Assembly: GCF_016907795.1 (NCBI RefSeq)
Contig: NZ_JAFBCR010000001.1
Coordinates: 186,001-250,000 of the forward strand
Length of the DNA stretch: 64,000 nucleotides
DNA from: Kocuria palustris
GTDB lineage: Bacteria > Actinomycetota > Actinomycetes > Actinomycetales > Micrococcaceae
Direction of reading: 5' to 3'
Shown one piece after another: positions 40,563 to 49,164 of this stretch (its first letter is position 1; the number at the start of each line of letters is the position of its first letter). Below the pieces are notes generated by a model. That model ran no database searches, was not told where the DNA came from, and saw nothing but the letters and a program-made list of their open reading frames with translations. The translations under genes and the position numbers were made by a program.

Positions 40563-41261
40563 TCAGGCCAGGTCGACCCACCCCGTCCCGCCGTCGTCGA
40601 TCCTTCCCTGACCGGAGGTCACCTCGGACACGACGGCGCGCAGGTGCTCCACGGCGTCGTCCCTGTCCGGAACCCCCGTGTGCAGCACGGCCTCGGAGGC
40701 CCCGTAGTCGGTGTCGAGCACGGCGATGCCCGAAGCCCGCAGCTCGTTGTCGACCTTGCCCGCGAAGGCGGGGGAGACGGCGACGCTGAGGTGCCGACGA
40801 CGCTCCCGCACCAGCGTAGGCGCCGAGTCCAGGGTCTCGGTCACGGCCTGCGAATAGGCGCGCACCAGACCACCGGCGCCCAGGAGGGTGCCGCCGAACC
40901 AGCGCACGACGACCGCGCAGACATCGGAGAGCTCTGGCTCCTCCTCGGCGCCGGCGTCGTGGGCTGCCTCTGGCGAAGAGGGGAACCGGTGCTGCGTCAG
41001 CGCCTCGAGCATGGGCGCCCCGGCCGTGCCGGAGGGCTCACCGTCGTCGTTGGAGCGCTGGATCATCCGATCGGCCCCCAGCACGAAGGCGCTGCAGTGA
41101 TGCCGGGCGTCGTGGTGGCGGCGACGCAGCTCTGCGATCAGCTCACGCGCCTCGTCCTCGGACTGCACGCGCCGCAGCACGCACAGGAAGCGGGATCGCT
41201 TGATCTCGATCCCATGGCTGATCTCGCGGTGATGGGCCAGAACGGTGTAGCGCTGGGGCAT
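40563..41261 (-). CDS. YigZ/IMPACT family protein
   Basis: Protein of 232 residues with the IMPACT (UPF0029) N-terminal domain: KRSRFLCVLRRVQSEDEARELI, HHCSAFVLG, NDDGEPSGTAGAPMLEAL, and VVVRWFGGTLLGAGGLVRAYSQAV. These match YigZ/YvyE proteins, proposed to affect ribosome or translation stress; the biochemical role is unclear. A small DUF1949-like C-terminal domain follows (about 150-215). ATG 41261 has TAGGAT (complement of 41269-41274) 7 nt upstream and no Shine-Dalgarno, so it is probably leaderless. Divergent from coaE. Confidence 0.88.
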   Translation of the reverse strand: MPQRYTVLAHHREISHGIEIKRSRFLCVLRRVQSEDEARELIAELRRRHHDARHHCSAFVLGADRMIQRSNDDGEPSGTAGAPMLEALTQHRFPSSPEAAHDAGAEEEPELSDVCAVVVRWFGGTLLGAGGLVRAYSQAVTETLDSAPTLVRERRRHLSVAVSPAFAGKVDNELRASGIAVLDTDYGASEAVLHTGVPDRDDAVEHLRAVVSEVTSGQGRIDDGGTGWVDLA

Positions 41262-41268
41262 GCGAACG

Positions 41269-41309
41269 ATCCTAGAGCCCAGGAGGAGCCCGCCGACGGG
41301 CGCTAGCCT
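41269..41309. promoter_or_regulatory. Back-to-back -10 elements for YigZ and coaE
   Basis: Minus strand TAGGAT (41274-41269), 7 nt before the YigZ ATG; plus strand TAGCCT (41304-41309), 6 nt before the coaE ATG. Only 54 bp separate the start codons, so the two RNA polymerase footprints must overlap. Confidence 0.6.
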
Positions 41310-41315
41310 GGGCCC

Positions 41316-41915
41316 ATGACGATGATCGGGCTCACGGGAGGCATCGCCTCCGGCAAATCCACGGCGGCCAGACGGCTTCAGGACCACGGCGCGGTGCTGA
41401 TCGACGCGGATGCTGTCGTGCGGCAGCTGCAGGCTCCCGGAGGTGCCGCGATCGCACCCATGGTGGAGGCCTTCGGGCCGGGGATCCTGGACGACGCCGG
41501 CGCCCTGGACCGTCCCGCGCTGGGACGGCGGATCTTCTCCGATCCGCAGGCGCGCGAGCAGCTCAACGCGATCGTGCACCCCCTGGTGAGGGATCGCTCC
41601 CTCGAGCTCGTGGAGCAGGCCAGGGCGCAGAAGGGCCCCGATGCGGTGATCGTGCGGGATATCCCCCTGCTCGTGGAGACCGGGCAGGCGGATCAGATGG
41701 ACCTGGTCCTGGTGATCGAGGCCCCGCGCGCCCAGCGCATCCGGCGCATGGTCGAGGACCGGGCGATGAGCCCGGAGGATGCCGCCGCGCGCATCGACGC
41801 CCAGGCCACCGACGAGCAGCGCCGCCAGGCCGCCGACGACGTCCTGGTCAATGACGGGACCGTGGCCGAGCTCGAGGCGGCCGTGGACGAATGGTGGCAG
41901 CGGCGGATCGTGTGA
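41316..41915 (+). CDS. coaE: Dephospho-CoA kinase
   Basis: Last step of coenzyme A synthesis: phosphorylates the 3'-OH of dephospho-CoA. The 199-residue P-loop kinase has MIGLTGGIASGKSTAARRL (Walker A), DADAVVRQL (catalytic Asp), the VHPLVRDR segment and DIPLLVETG; the lid region RIRRMVEDRAMSPEDAAARI follows. Leaderless ATG start 6 nt after TAGCCT. Placement upstream of uvrB is usual in actinobacteria, but here a BCCT gene lies between. Confidence 0.96.
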   Translation: MTMIGLTGGIASGKSTAARRLQDHGAVLIDADAVVRQLQAPGGAAIAPMVEAFGPGILDDAGALDRPALGRRIFSDPQAREQLNAIVHPLVRDRSLELVEQARAQKGPDAVIVRDIPLLVETGQADQMDLVLVIEAPRAQRIRRMVEDRAMSPEDAAARIDAQATDEQRRQAADDVLVNDGTVAELEAAVDEWWQRRIV

Positions 41916-41957
41916 CGCGGGCGGCCGACCAGGTCAGCACGGCGTTTTCCTTCTCAG

Positions 41958-41987
41958 CTGGGGTCCGCACCCCAGGCCCCATACCCT
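41958..41987 (+). promoter_or_regulatory. Hairpin and candidate -10 before second BCCT gene
   Basis: Seven-bp hairpin (41958-41964 with 41969-41975), probably a weak coaE terminator, then TACCCT at 41982-41987. The start near 41994 would give a leader of about 125 nt. Confidence 0.4.
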
Positions 41988-42119
41988 GGAGGAGCGCCCG
42001 AGACGGCTAGAGCTCATGCCCCATCGCCCCTGGTGAGCAGGCACGGGCGGCCTCCGTGCTCGTCATCCACCACCTCGGCCGACGCAGTGGCGTATGCAGG
42101 ACGGCCCCGGACCCTACCT

Positions 42120-43898
42120 ATGCTCGACAGACTCCACGACGCTGCGCGTCTTCGCACCAATCCGATCATCTTCTTCTCCGCCGTGGCCATCGTGCTCGGC
42201 TTCGTCCTGTGCTCGCTGCTGTTCACCGAGACCATGAACGCGGTCTTCGTCACCGGAGCGGGCTGGGTCATGGAGAACCTGGGCTGGTTCTACATCCTCG
42301 GTGTCTCCGTCTTCCTCCTCTTCCTGATCTACGTGGGGATCAGCAGGTTCGGCGGACTCCGGCTGGGGACCCAGGACTCCCGTCCGGAGCATTCGACGCT
42401 GGCGTGGTTCGCCATGCTCTTCGCGGCAGGCATTGGCACGATCCTCATGTTCTGGGCGGTCGCCGAGCCGATCTCCCACTTCGCTGCACCGCCCTTCCGA
42501 GGAGTCGAGCCGGAATCCAAGGATGCTGCCCGCAGCGCCATGGCCATCACGCTGTACCACTTCGGTCTGCACACCTGGACGATCTTCGCCTTGCCTGCGC
42601 TGTGCTTCGGGTACTTCATGTACAAGCGCAACCTGCCGCCGCGAGTCTCCTCCATGTTCCAGCCCCTGCTCGGGGCCCGGATCCACGGCCCCCTCGGCAA
42701 GCTGATCGACATCGTCGCGCTGGTGGGGACGCTGACGGGCGTGGCCGTGTCCATCGGCCTGGGCACGCTGCAGATCAACGCCGGTCTGGCCAGCCTCTTC
42801 GGCATCTCCGAGTCCGCTCTCAGCCAGATCCTCATCATCGCCGCAGTGACCCTCGTGGCCTCGGTCTCCGTGGCACTGGGACTCGACCGAGGCATCAAGG
42901 TGCTGTCCAACACGAACATCCTGCTGGCGATCGGCCTGCTGGTCTTCGTCCTGGTCTCGGGCCCGACCGTGATGCTGCTGCGCGGCACCATCGAATGGTT
43001 CGGCGTGTACATGCAGGAGCTGCCGGGACTCATGTTCTGGAACGACACCCTCGACGACACCGGCTGGCAGAACGGCTGGACGGTCTTCTACTGGGCCTGG
43101 ACGATCACCTGGTCGCCGTTCGTGGGCATCTTCATCGCTCAGATCTCCAAGGGGCGCTCCATCCGTCAGTTCATCGGCGGAGTCCTGGGGCTGCCCGTGC
43201 TGTTCTCCGTGATCTGGTTCGGGATCTTCGGCACGGCGGTGTTCGACATCGAGTTCAACCAGGGCGGTGGTCTCGTGGAGACGGTCGTGGGGGAGGGAGA
43301 CATCCCCGGAGCCATCTTCGCCTTCCTGGGCCATTTCCCGCTCACGGAGGCGCTCTCGGTGCTGGCGATCGTGATCGTCACGCTGTTCTTCATCACGTCC
43401 ATGGACTCGGCAGGACTCGTCATGGACAACATGGCGAGCGGGCATGACGACGCCGCACCGGCGCACCAGCGGGTGTGGTGGGTCGTGGCCATCGGCCTCG
43501 TGGCGGCCACGATCCTCGTCGGCGCCGGCAAGTCGGGTCTCAGCGCCCTGGAGAACGTCGCGATCCTCATCGGGCTGCCGTTCTTCGTGCTCGGCTACTT
43601 CCAGATGTGGTCGCTGCTGCGCGCCATGCGGGAGGACGCCGGGGAGGTGGCTCCGCTGAAGAGCCGCCGCTGGCGGCGCACGCTGCCGCCGGAGGAGTAC
43701 GAGCGCCGTGCGCAGACAGGCGCGCTGGATCCGGAGTACGTGATCGCCCCAGATCACTACCACGGCACGGAGCCGGAGCACTCGCCCGAGCTCGAGCACC
43801 CGGAGCAGCCTGACGTGGTGCAGGACTACCGCCGCCGCACCGGCGAGCAGGACGTCGTCGACTCGGACGAGACAGCGGCGGCGGGCCGCCGCCGCTGA
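42120..43898 (+). CDS. BCCT family transporter, second copy
   Basis: Paralogue of the 38.7 kb transporter, 592 residues with the same layout and N-terminus (MLDRLHDAARLRT). Helix-8 signature WTVFYWAWTITWSPFVGIFIAQISKGRSI; pre-AEP helix AAGIGTILMFWAVAEP, with Ile for the third glycine. The C-terminal tail (about 505-592) is acidic with HGTEPEHSPELEHPEQPD and ends DSDETAAAGRRR. ATG 42120 is chosen by alignment with the paralogue although no ribosome binding site is visible; GTG 42033 would add 29 unrelated residues. Substrate unknown, probably an osmolyte. Confidence 0.9.
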   Translation: MLDRLHDAARLRTNPIIFFSAVAIVLGFVLCSLLFTETMNAVFVTGAGWVMENLGWFYILGVSVFLLFLIYVGISRFGGLRLGTQDSRPEHSTLAWFAMLFAAGIGTILMFWAVAEPISHFAAPPFRGVEPESKDAARSAMAITLYHFGLHTWTIFALPALCFGYFMYKRNLPPRVSSMFQPLLGARIHGPLGKLIDIVALVGTLTGVAVSIGLGTLQINAGLASLFGISESALSQILIIAAVTLVASVSVALGLDRGIKVLSNTNILLAIGLLVFVLVSGPTVMLLRGTIEWFGVYMQELPGLMFWNDTLDDTGWQNGWTVFYWAWTITWSPFVGIFIAQISKGRSIRQFIGGVLGLPVLFSVIWFGIFGTAVFDIEFNQGGGLVETVVGEGDIPGAIFAFLGHFPLTEALSVLAIVIVTLFFITSMDSAGLVMDNMASGHDDAAPAHQRVWWVVAIGLVAATILVGAGKSGLSALENVAILIGLPFFVLGYFQMWSLLRAMREDAGEVAPLKSRRWRRTLPPEEYERRAQTGALDPEYVIAPDHYHGTEPEHSPELEHPEQPDVVQDYRRRTGEQDVVDSDETAAAGRRR

Positions 43899-43940
43899 AG
43901 GCCGTACCCGCGCCGACCGACCTTCGGGTGCCCCGACATC

Positions 43941-43979
43941 GCCCTCCACAGCTGCGCTGTCCGCGCAGCTGTGGGGGGC
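43941..43979 (+). terminator. Hairpin terminator after second BCCT gene
   Basis: Sixteen-pair stem (43941-43956 with 43964-43979, one G-U pair), 7-nt loop, 42 nt past the stop. Confidence 0.8.
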
Positions 43980-44003
43980 TGCTGTGCTGTCGGTGCCTGG
44001 CCG

Positions 44004-44009
44004 TAGCCT
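44004..44009 (+). promoter_or_regulatory. -10 element of uvrB (leaderless)
   Basis: TAGCCT ends 6 nt before ATG 44016; no Shine-Dalgarno. The sequence around it closely resembles the coaE start region (TAGCCTGG-CCC-ATG). Confidence 0.6.
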
Positions 44010-44015
44010 GGACCC

Positions 44016-46139
44016 ATGAGTCTGGCCCAGGAGATCCATCGCGTCGTCGCCCCGTTCGAGGTCATCTCGGAGTTCAAGCCCGCCGGCGACCAGCCCAAGG
44101 CCATCGCCGAGCTGACGCGGCGCGTGGAGGACGGGGAGAAAGACATCGTCCTGCTCGGCGCCACCGGCACCGGCAAGTCGGCCACGGCCGCCTGGCTGAT
44201 CGAGTCGGTGCAGCGGCCCACGCTGCTCATGGTCCAGAACAAGACCCTGGCCGCCCAGCTGGCCAGCGAGCTGCGGGAGCTGCTGCCGAACAACGCGGTC
44301 GAGTACTTCGTCTCCTACTACGACTACTATCAGCCGGAGGCCTACGTCCCGCAGACGGACACCTTCATCGAGAAGGACTCCTCGATCAACGAGGAGGTCG
44401 AGCGGCTGCGGCACTCGGCCACGAACGCTCTGCTGACCCGTCGGGACGTCGTGGTGGTCTCCACCGTGTCCTGCATCTACGGCCTGGGCACCCCGGAGGA
44501 GTACATCCAGCAGATGGTCACCCTGCGGGTGGGGGACCAGCTCGATCGCGACGACCTGCTGCGCCAGTTCGTGAACATGCAGTACGCCCGCAACGACATG
44601 GACTTCCACCGCGGGACGTTTCGCGTGCGCGGGGACACGGTGGAGATCATCCCCATGTACGAGGAGCACGCGATCCGCATCGAGTTCTTCGGCGATGAGA
44701 TCGAGGCCATCTACACCCTGCACCCCGTCACCGGCGAGATCATCCGAGATGAGCAGGAGATGTACGTCTTCCCGGCCTCGCACTACGTCGCCGGAGCCGA
44801 GCGCATGTCCCGTGCCATCGGCCAGATCGAGGACGAGCTGCGGGATCGGCTGGAGGAGCTCGAGTCCCAGAACAAGCTCGTCGAGGCCCAGCGGCTGCGC
44901 ATGCGCACCACGTACGACCTCGAGATGATGGAGCAGATGGGCTACTGCAACGGGATCGAGAACTACTCCCGCCACATCGACGGCCGCGCCCCCGGCTCCG
45001 CCCCGCACTGCCTGCTGGACTACTTCCCGGACGACTTCATGCTCATCGTGGACGAGTCCCACGTGACGATCCCGCAGATCGGCGGCATGTACGAAGGCGA
45101 CATGTCCCGCAAGCGCACGCTCGTGGACCACGGCTTCCGCCTGCCCTCGGCGCTGGACAATCGCCCCCTGACCTGGGACGAGTTCCTGGAGAGGATCGGG
45201 CAGACGGTCTACATGTCCGCCACGCCCGGACCGTACGAGCTCGGTCAGGCGGACGGCTACGTCGAGCAGATCATCCGCCCCACCGGCCTGGTCGACCCGG
45301 AGATCGTGGTCAAGCCCACCAAGGGCCAGATCGACGACCTCATGGACGAGATCACCGCCCGCACCGAACGCGACGAGCGCGTGCTGGTCACCACGCTGAC
45401 CAAGCGCATGGCCGAGGACCTCACCGACTACCTGCTCGAGCACGGCGTCAAGGTCCAATACCTCCACTCGGACGTGGACACCCTGCGCCGGGTGGAGCTG
45501 CTCTCCGAGCTGCGGCAGGGCGTGTTCGACGTCCTGGTCGGCATCAACCTGCTGCGCGAGGGCCTGGACCTTCCGGAGGTCTCGCTGGTGGCCATCCTGG
45601 ACGCGGACAAGGAGGGCTTCCTGCGCTCCACCACCTCGCTGATCCAGACCATCGGCCGTGCCGCGCGGAACATCGACGGCCAGGTGCACATGTACGCGGA
45701 CAAGATCACCGACTCCATGCGCACCGCGATCGATGAGACCAATCGCCGCCGCGACGTCCAGATCGCGTACAACAAGGAGCACGGGATCGACCCCACTCCG
45801 CTGCGCAAGCGGATCGGGGACATCACCGAGCAGCTGGCCCGCGAGTCGGAGGACACCCACGAGCTGCTGGCCGCGCGTGCCGGGGCCAGCGGCAAGCTGG
45901 CGCCCACCAAGGGCAGGCGGGACGAGCGCACCAAGGAGGCGGATGCCGAGGCCGCCAAGCTGCGCGAGTCGCGCTCGGACGTCCCGGCGGACAGCCTCGA
46001 GGACCTGGCCCAGCAGCTCACGGAGCAGATGAACCAGGCGGCCTTGGACCTCAAGTTCGAGCTCGCCGCGCGCATCCGCGACGAGCTGCACGACGTCAAG
46101 CGGGAGATCCGCCACGTCCGCGAGGCCAGCGGATCCTGA
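44016..46139 (+). CDS. uvrB: Excinuclease ABC subunit B
   Basis: Damage-verifying helicase of nucleotide excision repair, 707 residues. Walker [11 protein letters not shown], the DNA-inserting beta-hairpin region [27 protein letters not shown] (Walker B), [11 protein letters not shown], the [17 protein letters not shown] helicase domain 2, [22 protein letters not shown], and the C-terminal UVR motif (about 660-700) that contacts UvrC. Leaderless start. Partners uvrA and uvrC are about 8-11 kb downstream in this window. Confidence 0.97.
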   Translation: MSLAQEIHRVVAPFEVISEFKPAGDQPKAIAELTRRVEDGEKDIVLLGATGTGKSATAAWLIESVQRPTLLMVQNKTLAAQLASELRELLPNNAVEYFVSYYDYYQPEAYVPQTDTFIEKDSSINEEVERLRHSATNALLTRRDVVVVSTVSCIYGLGTPEEYIQQMVTLRVGDQLDRDDLLRQFVNMQYARNDMDFHRGTFRVRGDTVEIIPMYEEHAIRIEFFGDEIEAIYTLHPVTGEIIRDEQEMYVFPASHYVAGAERMSRAIGQIEDELRDRLEELESQNKLVEAQRLRMRTTYDLEMMEQMGYCNGIENYSRHIDGRAPGSAPHCLLDYFPDDFMLIVDESHVTIPQIGGMYEGDMSRKRTLVDHGFRLPSALDNRPLTWDEFLERIGQTVYMSATPGPYELGQADGYVEQIIRPTGLVDPEIVVKPTKGQIDDLMDEITARTERDERVLVTTLTKRMAEDLTDYLLEHGVKVQYLHSDVDTLRRVELLSELRQGVFDVLVGINLLREGLDLPEVSLVAILDADKEGFLRSTTSLIQTIGRAARNIDGQVHMYADKITDSMRTAIDETNRRRDVQIAYNKEHGIDPTPLRKRIGDITEQLARESEDTHELLAARAGASGKLAPTKGRRDERTKEADAEAAKLRESRSDVPADSLEDLAQQLTEQMNQAALDLKFELAARIRDELHDVKREIRHVREASGS

Positions 46140-46182
46140 GCACTGCCTGAGCGGCACAGCCGGATCGCAAGAGCTGCCTGTG

Positions 46183-46188
46183 TAAGAT
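46183..46188 (+). promoter_or_regulatory. -10 of the riboswitch-TerC transcript
   Basis: TAAGAT; the predicted start at about 46195 is just before the conserved GGGGAGTA of the riboswitch. Confidence 0.5.
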
Positions 46189-46195
46189 GCAGGTC

Positions 46196-46275
46196 AGCGT
46201 AGGGGAGTATCCGATCGCACTGTGCACGTCAGCACGCGGGGCGCCTAACCCCCGCCGGGTGCAGTGATCGGGCCG
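46196..46275 (+). ncRNA. yybP-ykoY-type manganese riboswitch
   Basis: The family's key elements occur in order and at the right place, 5' of a TerC gene: GGGGAGTA (46202-46209); P2/P3 strands CCGAT and CACTG pairing with CAGTG-ATCGG (46262-46271); the metal-loop sequence CGTCA at 46227-46231; a P4-like stem GCGGGG/CCCCCGC; and CCGG on the other side of the internal loop. In characterised members Mn2+ docks the GGGGAGUA and CGUCA loops and turns on Mn2+ exporters. Elements seen directly; class and ligand assigned by resemblance. The 3' end of P1 is not clear to me. Confidence 0.75.
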
Positions 46276-46280
46276 CCGTC

Positions 46281-46305
46281 GTTCAGCGCGCACAGCGCGC
46301 TGAAC
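46281..46305 (+). promoter_or_regulatory. Hairpin downstream of the riboswitch
   Basis: Perfect 11-bp stem (46281-46291 with 46295-46305) with a 3-nt loop, between the aptamer and the TerC start. It is the likely expression platform or part of it; there is no U-tract, so Rho-dependent or translational control is possible. Confidence 0.5.
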
Positions 46306-46366
46306 TGGTCGGGCCGATGGAGAGACTTGCGTTTCCGCCCCGATCTGCCATCGAGAGGACCTCCCC

Positions 46367-47683
46367 ATGGATGTCTCACCCCTCGTCTGGGGGCTGACCA
46401 TCGCCGTGATCATCGGCATGCTCGCCTTCGACTACTTCTTCCACGTGCGCAAGGCGCACGAGCCGCACATCAGGGAAGCCGCCATCTGGTCGGCGATCTA
46501 CGTGGGAGTCGCACTGATCTTCGGCCTGTTCGTACTGATCGAATGGGGCGGGGTCTACGCCACCGAGTACTACGCCGGCTACATCACGGAGAAGGCGCTG
46601 TCGGTCGACAACCTCTTCGTCTTCCTGATCATCATGGCCTCCTTCAAGGTGCCGCGCGCTGATCAGCAGAAGGTTCTGCTCTTCGGCATCACCTTCGCCC
46701 TGGTGGCCCGCACCGCGTTCATCTTCATCGGCGCCGCGGCCATCAACCAGCTGGCCTGGCTGTTCTACATCTTCGGCGCCTTCCTCATCTTCACGGCCAT
46801 CGGACTCATCCGGGGCGAGCTGTCCGGCGAGGACGACGACGAGGCGGACAACTTCATCGTCCGCACCGCCAAGAAGTACATGCACACCACCGACTACTAC
46901 GACGGCGACAAGCTGTTCACCTACGAGAACGGCAAGCGGGCCATGACCCCCATGCTGCTCGTGATGGTCTGCATCGGCGGCACGGACGTCCTGTTCGCCT
47001 TCGACTCGATCCCTGCCATCTTTGGCCTCACCCAGGAGACCTACCTGGTCTTCACCGCCGTCGCGTTCTCGCTGATGGGCCTGCGCCAGCTCTACTTCCT
47101 GATCGACGGCATGCTCGATCGCCTCATCTACCTCTCCTGGGGCCTGGCGGTCATCCTGGGCTTCATCGGCTACAAGCTGATCGTCCACGCCCTCCACGAG
47201 AACGATCTGCCGTTCATCAACGGCGGCGAGGCCGTGCACTTCCCGCCGGAGGTCACCATCGGCCAGTCGCTGTCCGTGATCGTCGGCGTCCTGCTCGTGA
47301 CCGTCGTGGCCTCCTTGCTCAGCCCCAAGGGCCGCGCCCTGCGCGTGGTCGACGGCCTGCGCCGCGTGTCCAAGGAGTACATCGCCCTGCCGAAGGACGC
47401 CTCGGACGAGCAGCGCCAGAAGCTGGCCGCCAAGGGCGCCGCCCTGGTCGAGAAGATGCCGTCCATCAAGGACAAGCACCGCGACGAGCTCATCGACGAC
47501 CACAGCGCCTACCAGGACCTCGTGGAGCGCGCCCGCGGCGCCCACCAGGAGTACGAGCGGACCGGCGAGGCGCCCAAGCCGGTGACCGTCCCCAAGGACA
47601 CCGACGCCGTCCCCGGCACCTCGTCAGACAACGGCTCGGAGACCGCCGCGAACGGCACCGGCAGCACAGCCGCTGATCAGTGA
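46367..47683 (+). CDS. TerC family membrane protein (probable Mn2+ exporter)
   Basis: Integral membrane protein of 438 residues in the TerC/Alx family, relatives of which export Mn2+ or protect metallated exoproteins. About nine hydrophobic segments; acidic intramembrane motifs EYYAGYITEKALSVDNLFVFL and GGTDVLFAFDSIPAIFGLTQE are characteristic. The last ~110 residues are a charged, soluble tail absent from short relatives. ATG 46367 follows GAGAGGA. The riboswitch upstream supports regulation by manganese. A resistance role (tellurite) is suggested only by the family name. Confidence 0.9.
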   Translation: MDVSPLVWGLTIAVIIGMLAFDYFFHVRKAHEPHIREAAIWSAIYVGVALIFGLFVLIEWGGVYATEYYAGYITEKALSVDNLFVFLIIMASFKVPRADQQKVLLFGITFALVARTAFIFIGAAAINQLAWLFYIFGAFLIFTAIGLIRGELSGEDDDEADNFIVRTAKKYMHTTDYYDGDKLFTYENGKRAMTPMLLVMVCIGGTDVLFAFDSIPAIFGLTQETYLVFTAVAFSLMGLRQLYFLIDGMLDRLIYLSWGLAVILGFIGYKLIVHALHENDLPFINGGEAVHFPPEVTIGQSLSVIVGVLLVTVVASLLSPKGRALRVVDGLRRVSKEYIALPKDASDEQRQKLAAKGAALVEKMPSIKDKHRDELIDDHSAYQDLVERARGAHQEYERTGEAPKPVTVPKDTDAVPGTSSDNGSETAANGTGSTAADQ

Positions 47684-47737
47684 CCGCCTGACCCGATGAT
47701 CGGCGCCGCTGATCATCGGCCGCAGTGCCTGAGCGAA

Positions 47738-47769
47738 GACCCCGCCGCCCCTTCTGGGGCGGCGGGGTC
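47738..47769 (+). terminator. Hairpin terminator after terC
   Basis: Perfect 14-bp stem (47738-47751 with 47756-47769), loop TTCT, followed by TTTC. The remaining sequence to 47911 shows nothing supportable. Confidence 0.85.
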
Positions 47770-47911
47770 TTTCGCCTGTCCGCTCGAGCAGGCTCGTGGA
47801 TCCGAAGCACCCGGCTCGGCGAGCGCGATGCTCGACGGCCTGGAGCTCGATGCTCGTCAGACGCGCGGCAGCAGGATCTGGAAAGGCTCGACTCTGCTGA
47901 CGGGGCTGCAC

Positions 47912-48478
47912 TCAGCCGACGGGGGAGACCAGCAGCACGAGACCGGCCGTGCCGGCGGCCCAGAGCAGCGAGGCGAGGGTGCCGATGATGAACTGCTCGC
48001 GCTGGCTCGGCGAGGTGAACTCCCCGTACCGGGCCAGGCCCTTGATCGCCACGACCACGGCGATGCCGGTCGCGTAGCCGCTGATCACGCACACGCTCAC
48101 GGCGATGCGCTCGAGCACGCCGATCACGAGACCTCCGCGCAGCGGCGGGGCGTCCTGCTCCTCCTGCTCGGAGGGCTCCGGCTGCGGTGCGCTGAGCACC
48201 GGGTCCGCGCGCAGCTGCTCCAGGTGCTCCAGCCGGGCGCGCTCGGCGGTCTCCGTGTCCCGGGCGATCTCCAGCACGAGCCGCACCGCCGGATCGCCCA
48301 GCAGAGCACCGGCGACCGTCAGAGCGGGGGCCGACCACCACAGGGGGATTCCCTCGAGCAGCCACCAGAGGAGAGTCGCAGCGAGCACGACCCCCGGCAG
48401 CCACACGGTCAGCGCCCCGCGCAGGCCTGCGAGCGATCCGGAGGTGAAGCGGGGCTCGGGGGAAGCCGCGGAGGTCAT
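47912..48478 (-). CDS. Membrane protein paired with SatD
   Basis: Protein of 188 residues with hydrophobic segments at about 23-42, 47-60, 118-145 and 168-187 and a Glu/Gln-rich loop (about 75-112). The YGEFTSPSQREQFIIGTLAS stretch resembles the C-terminal part of DUF3307 proteins, which are often encoded beside satD; this assignment is tentative. Its start overlaps the satD stop by 4 nt, so the two are translated together. Function unknown. Confidence 0.65.
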   Translation of the reverse strand: MTSAASPEPRFTSGSLAGLRGALTVWLPGVVLAATLLWWLLEGIPLWWSAPALTVAGALLGDPAVRLVLEIARDTETAERARLEHLEQLRADPVLSAPQPEPSEQEEQDAPPLRGGLVIGVLERIAVSVCVISGYATGIAVVVAIKGLARYGEFTSPSQREQFIIGTLASLLWAAGTAGLVLLVSPVG

Positions 48479-49107
48479 GAGACCAGCTTGGCTTCTGCGT
48501 CCATGCCGCGCTCATGGGCCCGGCCCAGCAGATCCACGAGGACGGTGCGCGCCTCGGACTCCTCGTACCAGAGGGCGGTGCGCAGTCGTCGGGAGACGGA
48601 GGACTGATCGATGCCCAGCACCTGAGAGATCTGCTCCTGCGTCATGCCCTGATCCGCGTACCGGGACGCCTCACGGGCGGCGTCCGTGCGGCGCTGGCGC
48701 ATGACCGACAGCAGCGCCAGCAGGGCGTCGGCGTCGCGAGCCGCACGAGCACCGGGGCGCAGCGCGCGCACCGCGGTGCGGCTGGTCAGCTTCTTGGCGG
48801 CTTCGACGGCGTCGCGGGCCAGGACCAGGCACGGCCCGGTCGCCTCGGCCACCGTCTCCGGCAGCGGCGTCTCCACCGGCCCCAGGCCGATCCCCACGTG
48901 CCAGCGGCCGGTCTCGGCCAGCTCCAGCGCGGCGGTCACCACTGTCTGCGGATCCTCGAACAGGGCCTGCAGCTCGTCGCCGGCGGAGATGCTCCAGGGG
49001 AGCACCGCCTCCGGATGCCGCTGGTTGAGCCGATCGCGCGCGCCCGCCATGTCCAGCTCGGCCCCCTCCGAGCGCGAGCGACGACGATCGACCGTCAGTG
49101 CGTACAT
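48475..49107 (-). CDS. satD: SatD family protein with C-terminal HTH
   Basis: Protein of 210 residues resembling SatD (acid-tolerance locus of Streptococcus mutans and relatives). The N-terminal half has the family's D-R-R-x-S-R motif near residue 7 and SAGDELQALF (42-51). The C-terminal helix-turn-helix (about 155-178, MTQEQISQVLGIDQSSVSRRL) resembles sigma-factor region 4/Xre types and suggests DNA binding. ATG 49107 has AGGGGGA upstream. Tandem palindromes precede the gene, which would fit autoregulation. No role has been shown for actinobacterial members as far as I know. Confidence 0.75.
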   Translation of the reverse strand: MYALTVDRRRSRSEGAELDMAGARDRLNQRHPEAVLPWSISAGDELQALFEDPQTVVTAALELAETGRWHVGIGLGPVETPLPETVAEATGPCLVLARDAVEAAKKLTSRTAVRALRPGARAARDADALLALLSVMRQRRTDAAREASRYADQGMTQEQISQVLGIDQSSVSRRLRTALWYEESEARTVLVDLLGRAHERGMDAEAKLVS

Positions 49108-49118
49108 GATGTCCCCCT

Positions 49119-49150
49119 ATGCGTATCTGAACGCATCATAGACCACTATG
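49119..49150 (-). promoter_or_regulatory. Tandem palindromes at the satD promoter
   Basis: ATGCGT-ATCTGA-ACGCAT (49119-49136) and, immediately adjacent, CATAG-ACCA-CTATG (49137-49150). A minus-strand -10 TATGAT (complement of 49135-49140) lies at their junction, so bound protein would block or reposition polymerase. Confidence 0.5.
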
Positions 49151-49164
49151 GTGCTGCAAGCGCA

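Noticed and set aside
42114-46157. Very long open frame (about 1350 codons) on the minus strand opposite the second BCCT gene and uvrB
   Set aside because: Low-complexity His/Gln/Arg/Asp-rich translation with no domain; it is the expected shadow of codon bias in ~70% GC coding DNA.
46367-47683. Tellurite resistance function for the TerC protein
   Set aside because: The family name is historical, no other ter genes are present, and the upstream Mn2+-type riboswitch points to manganese.
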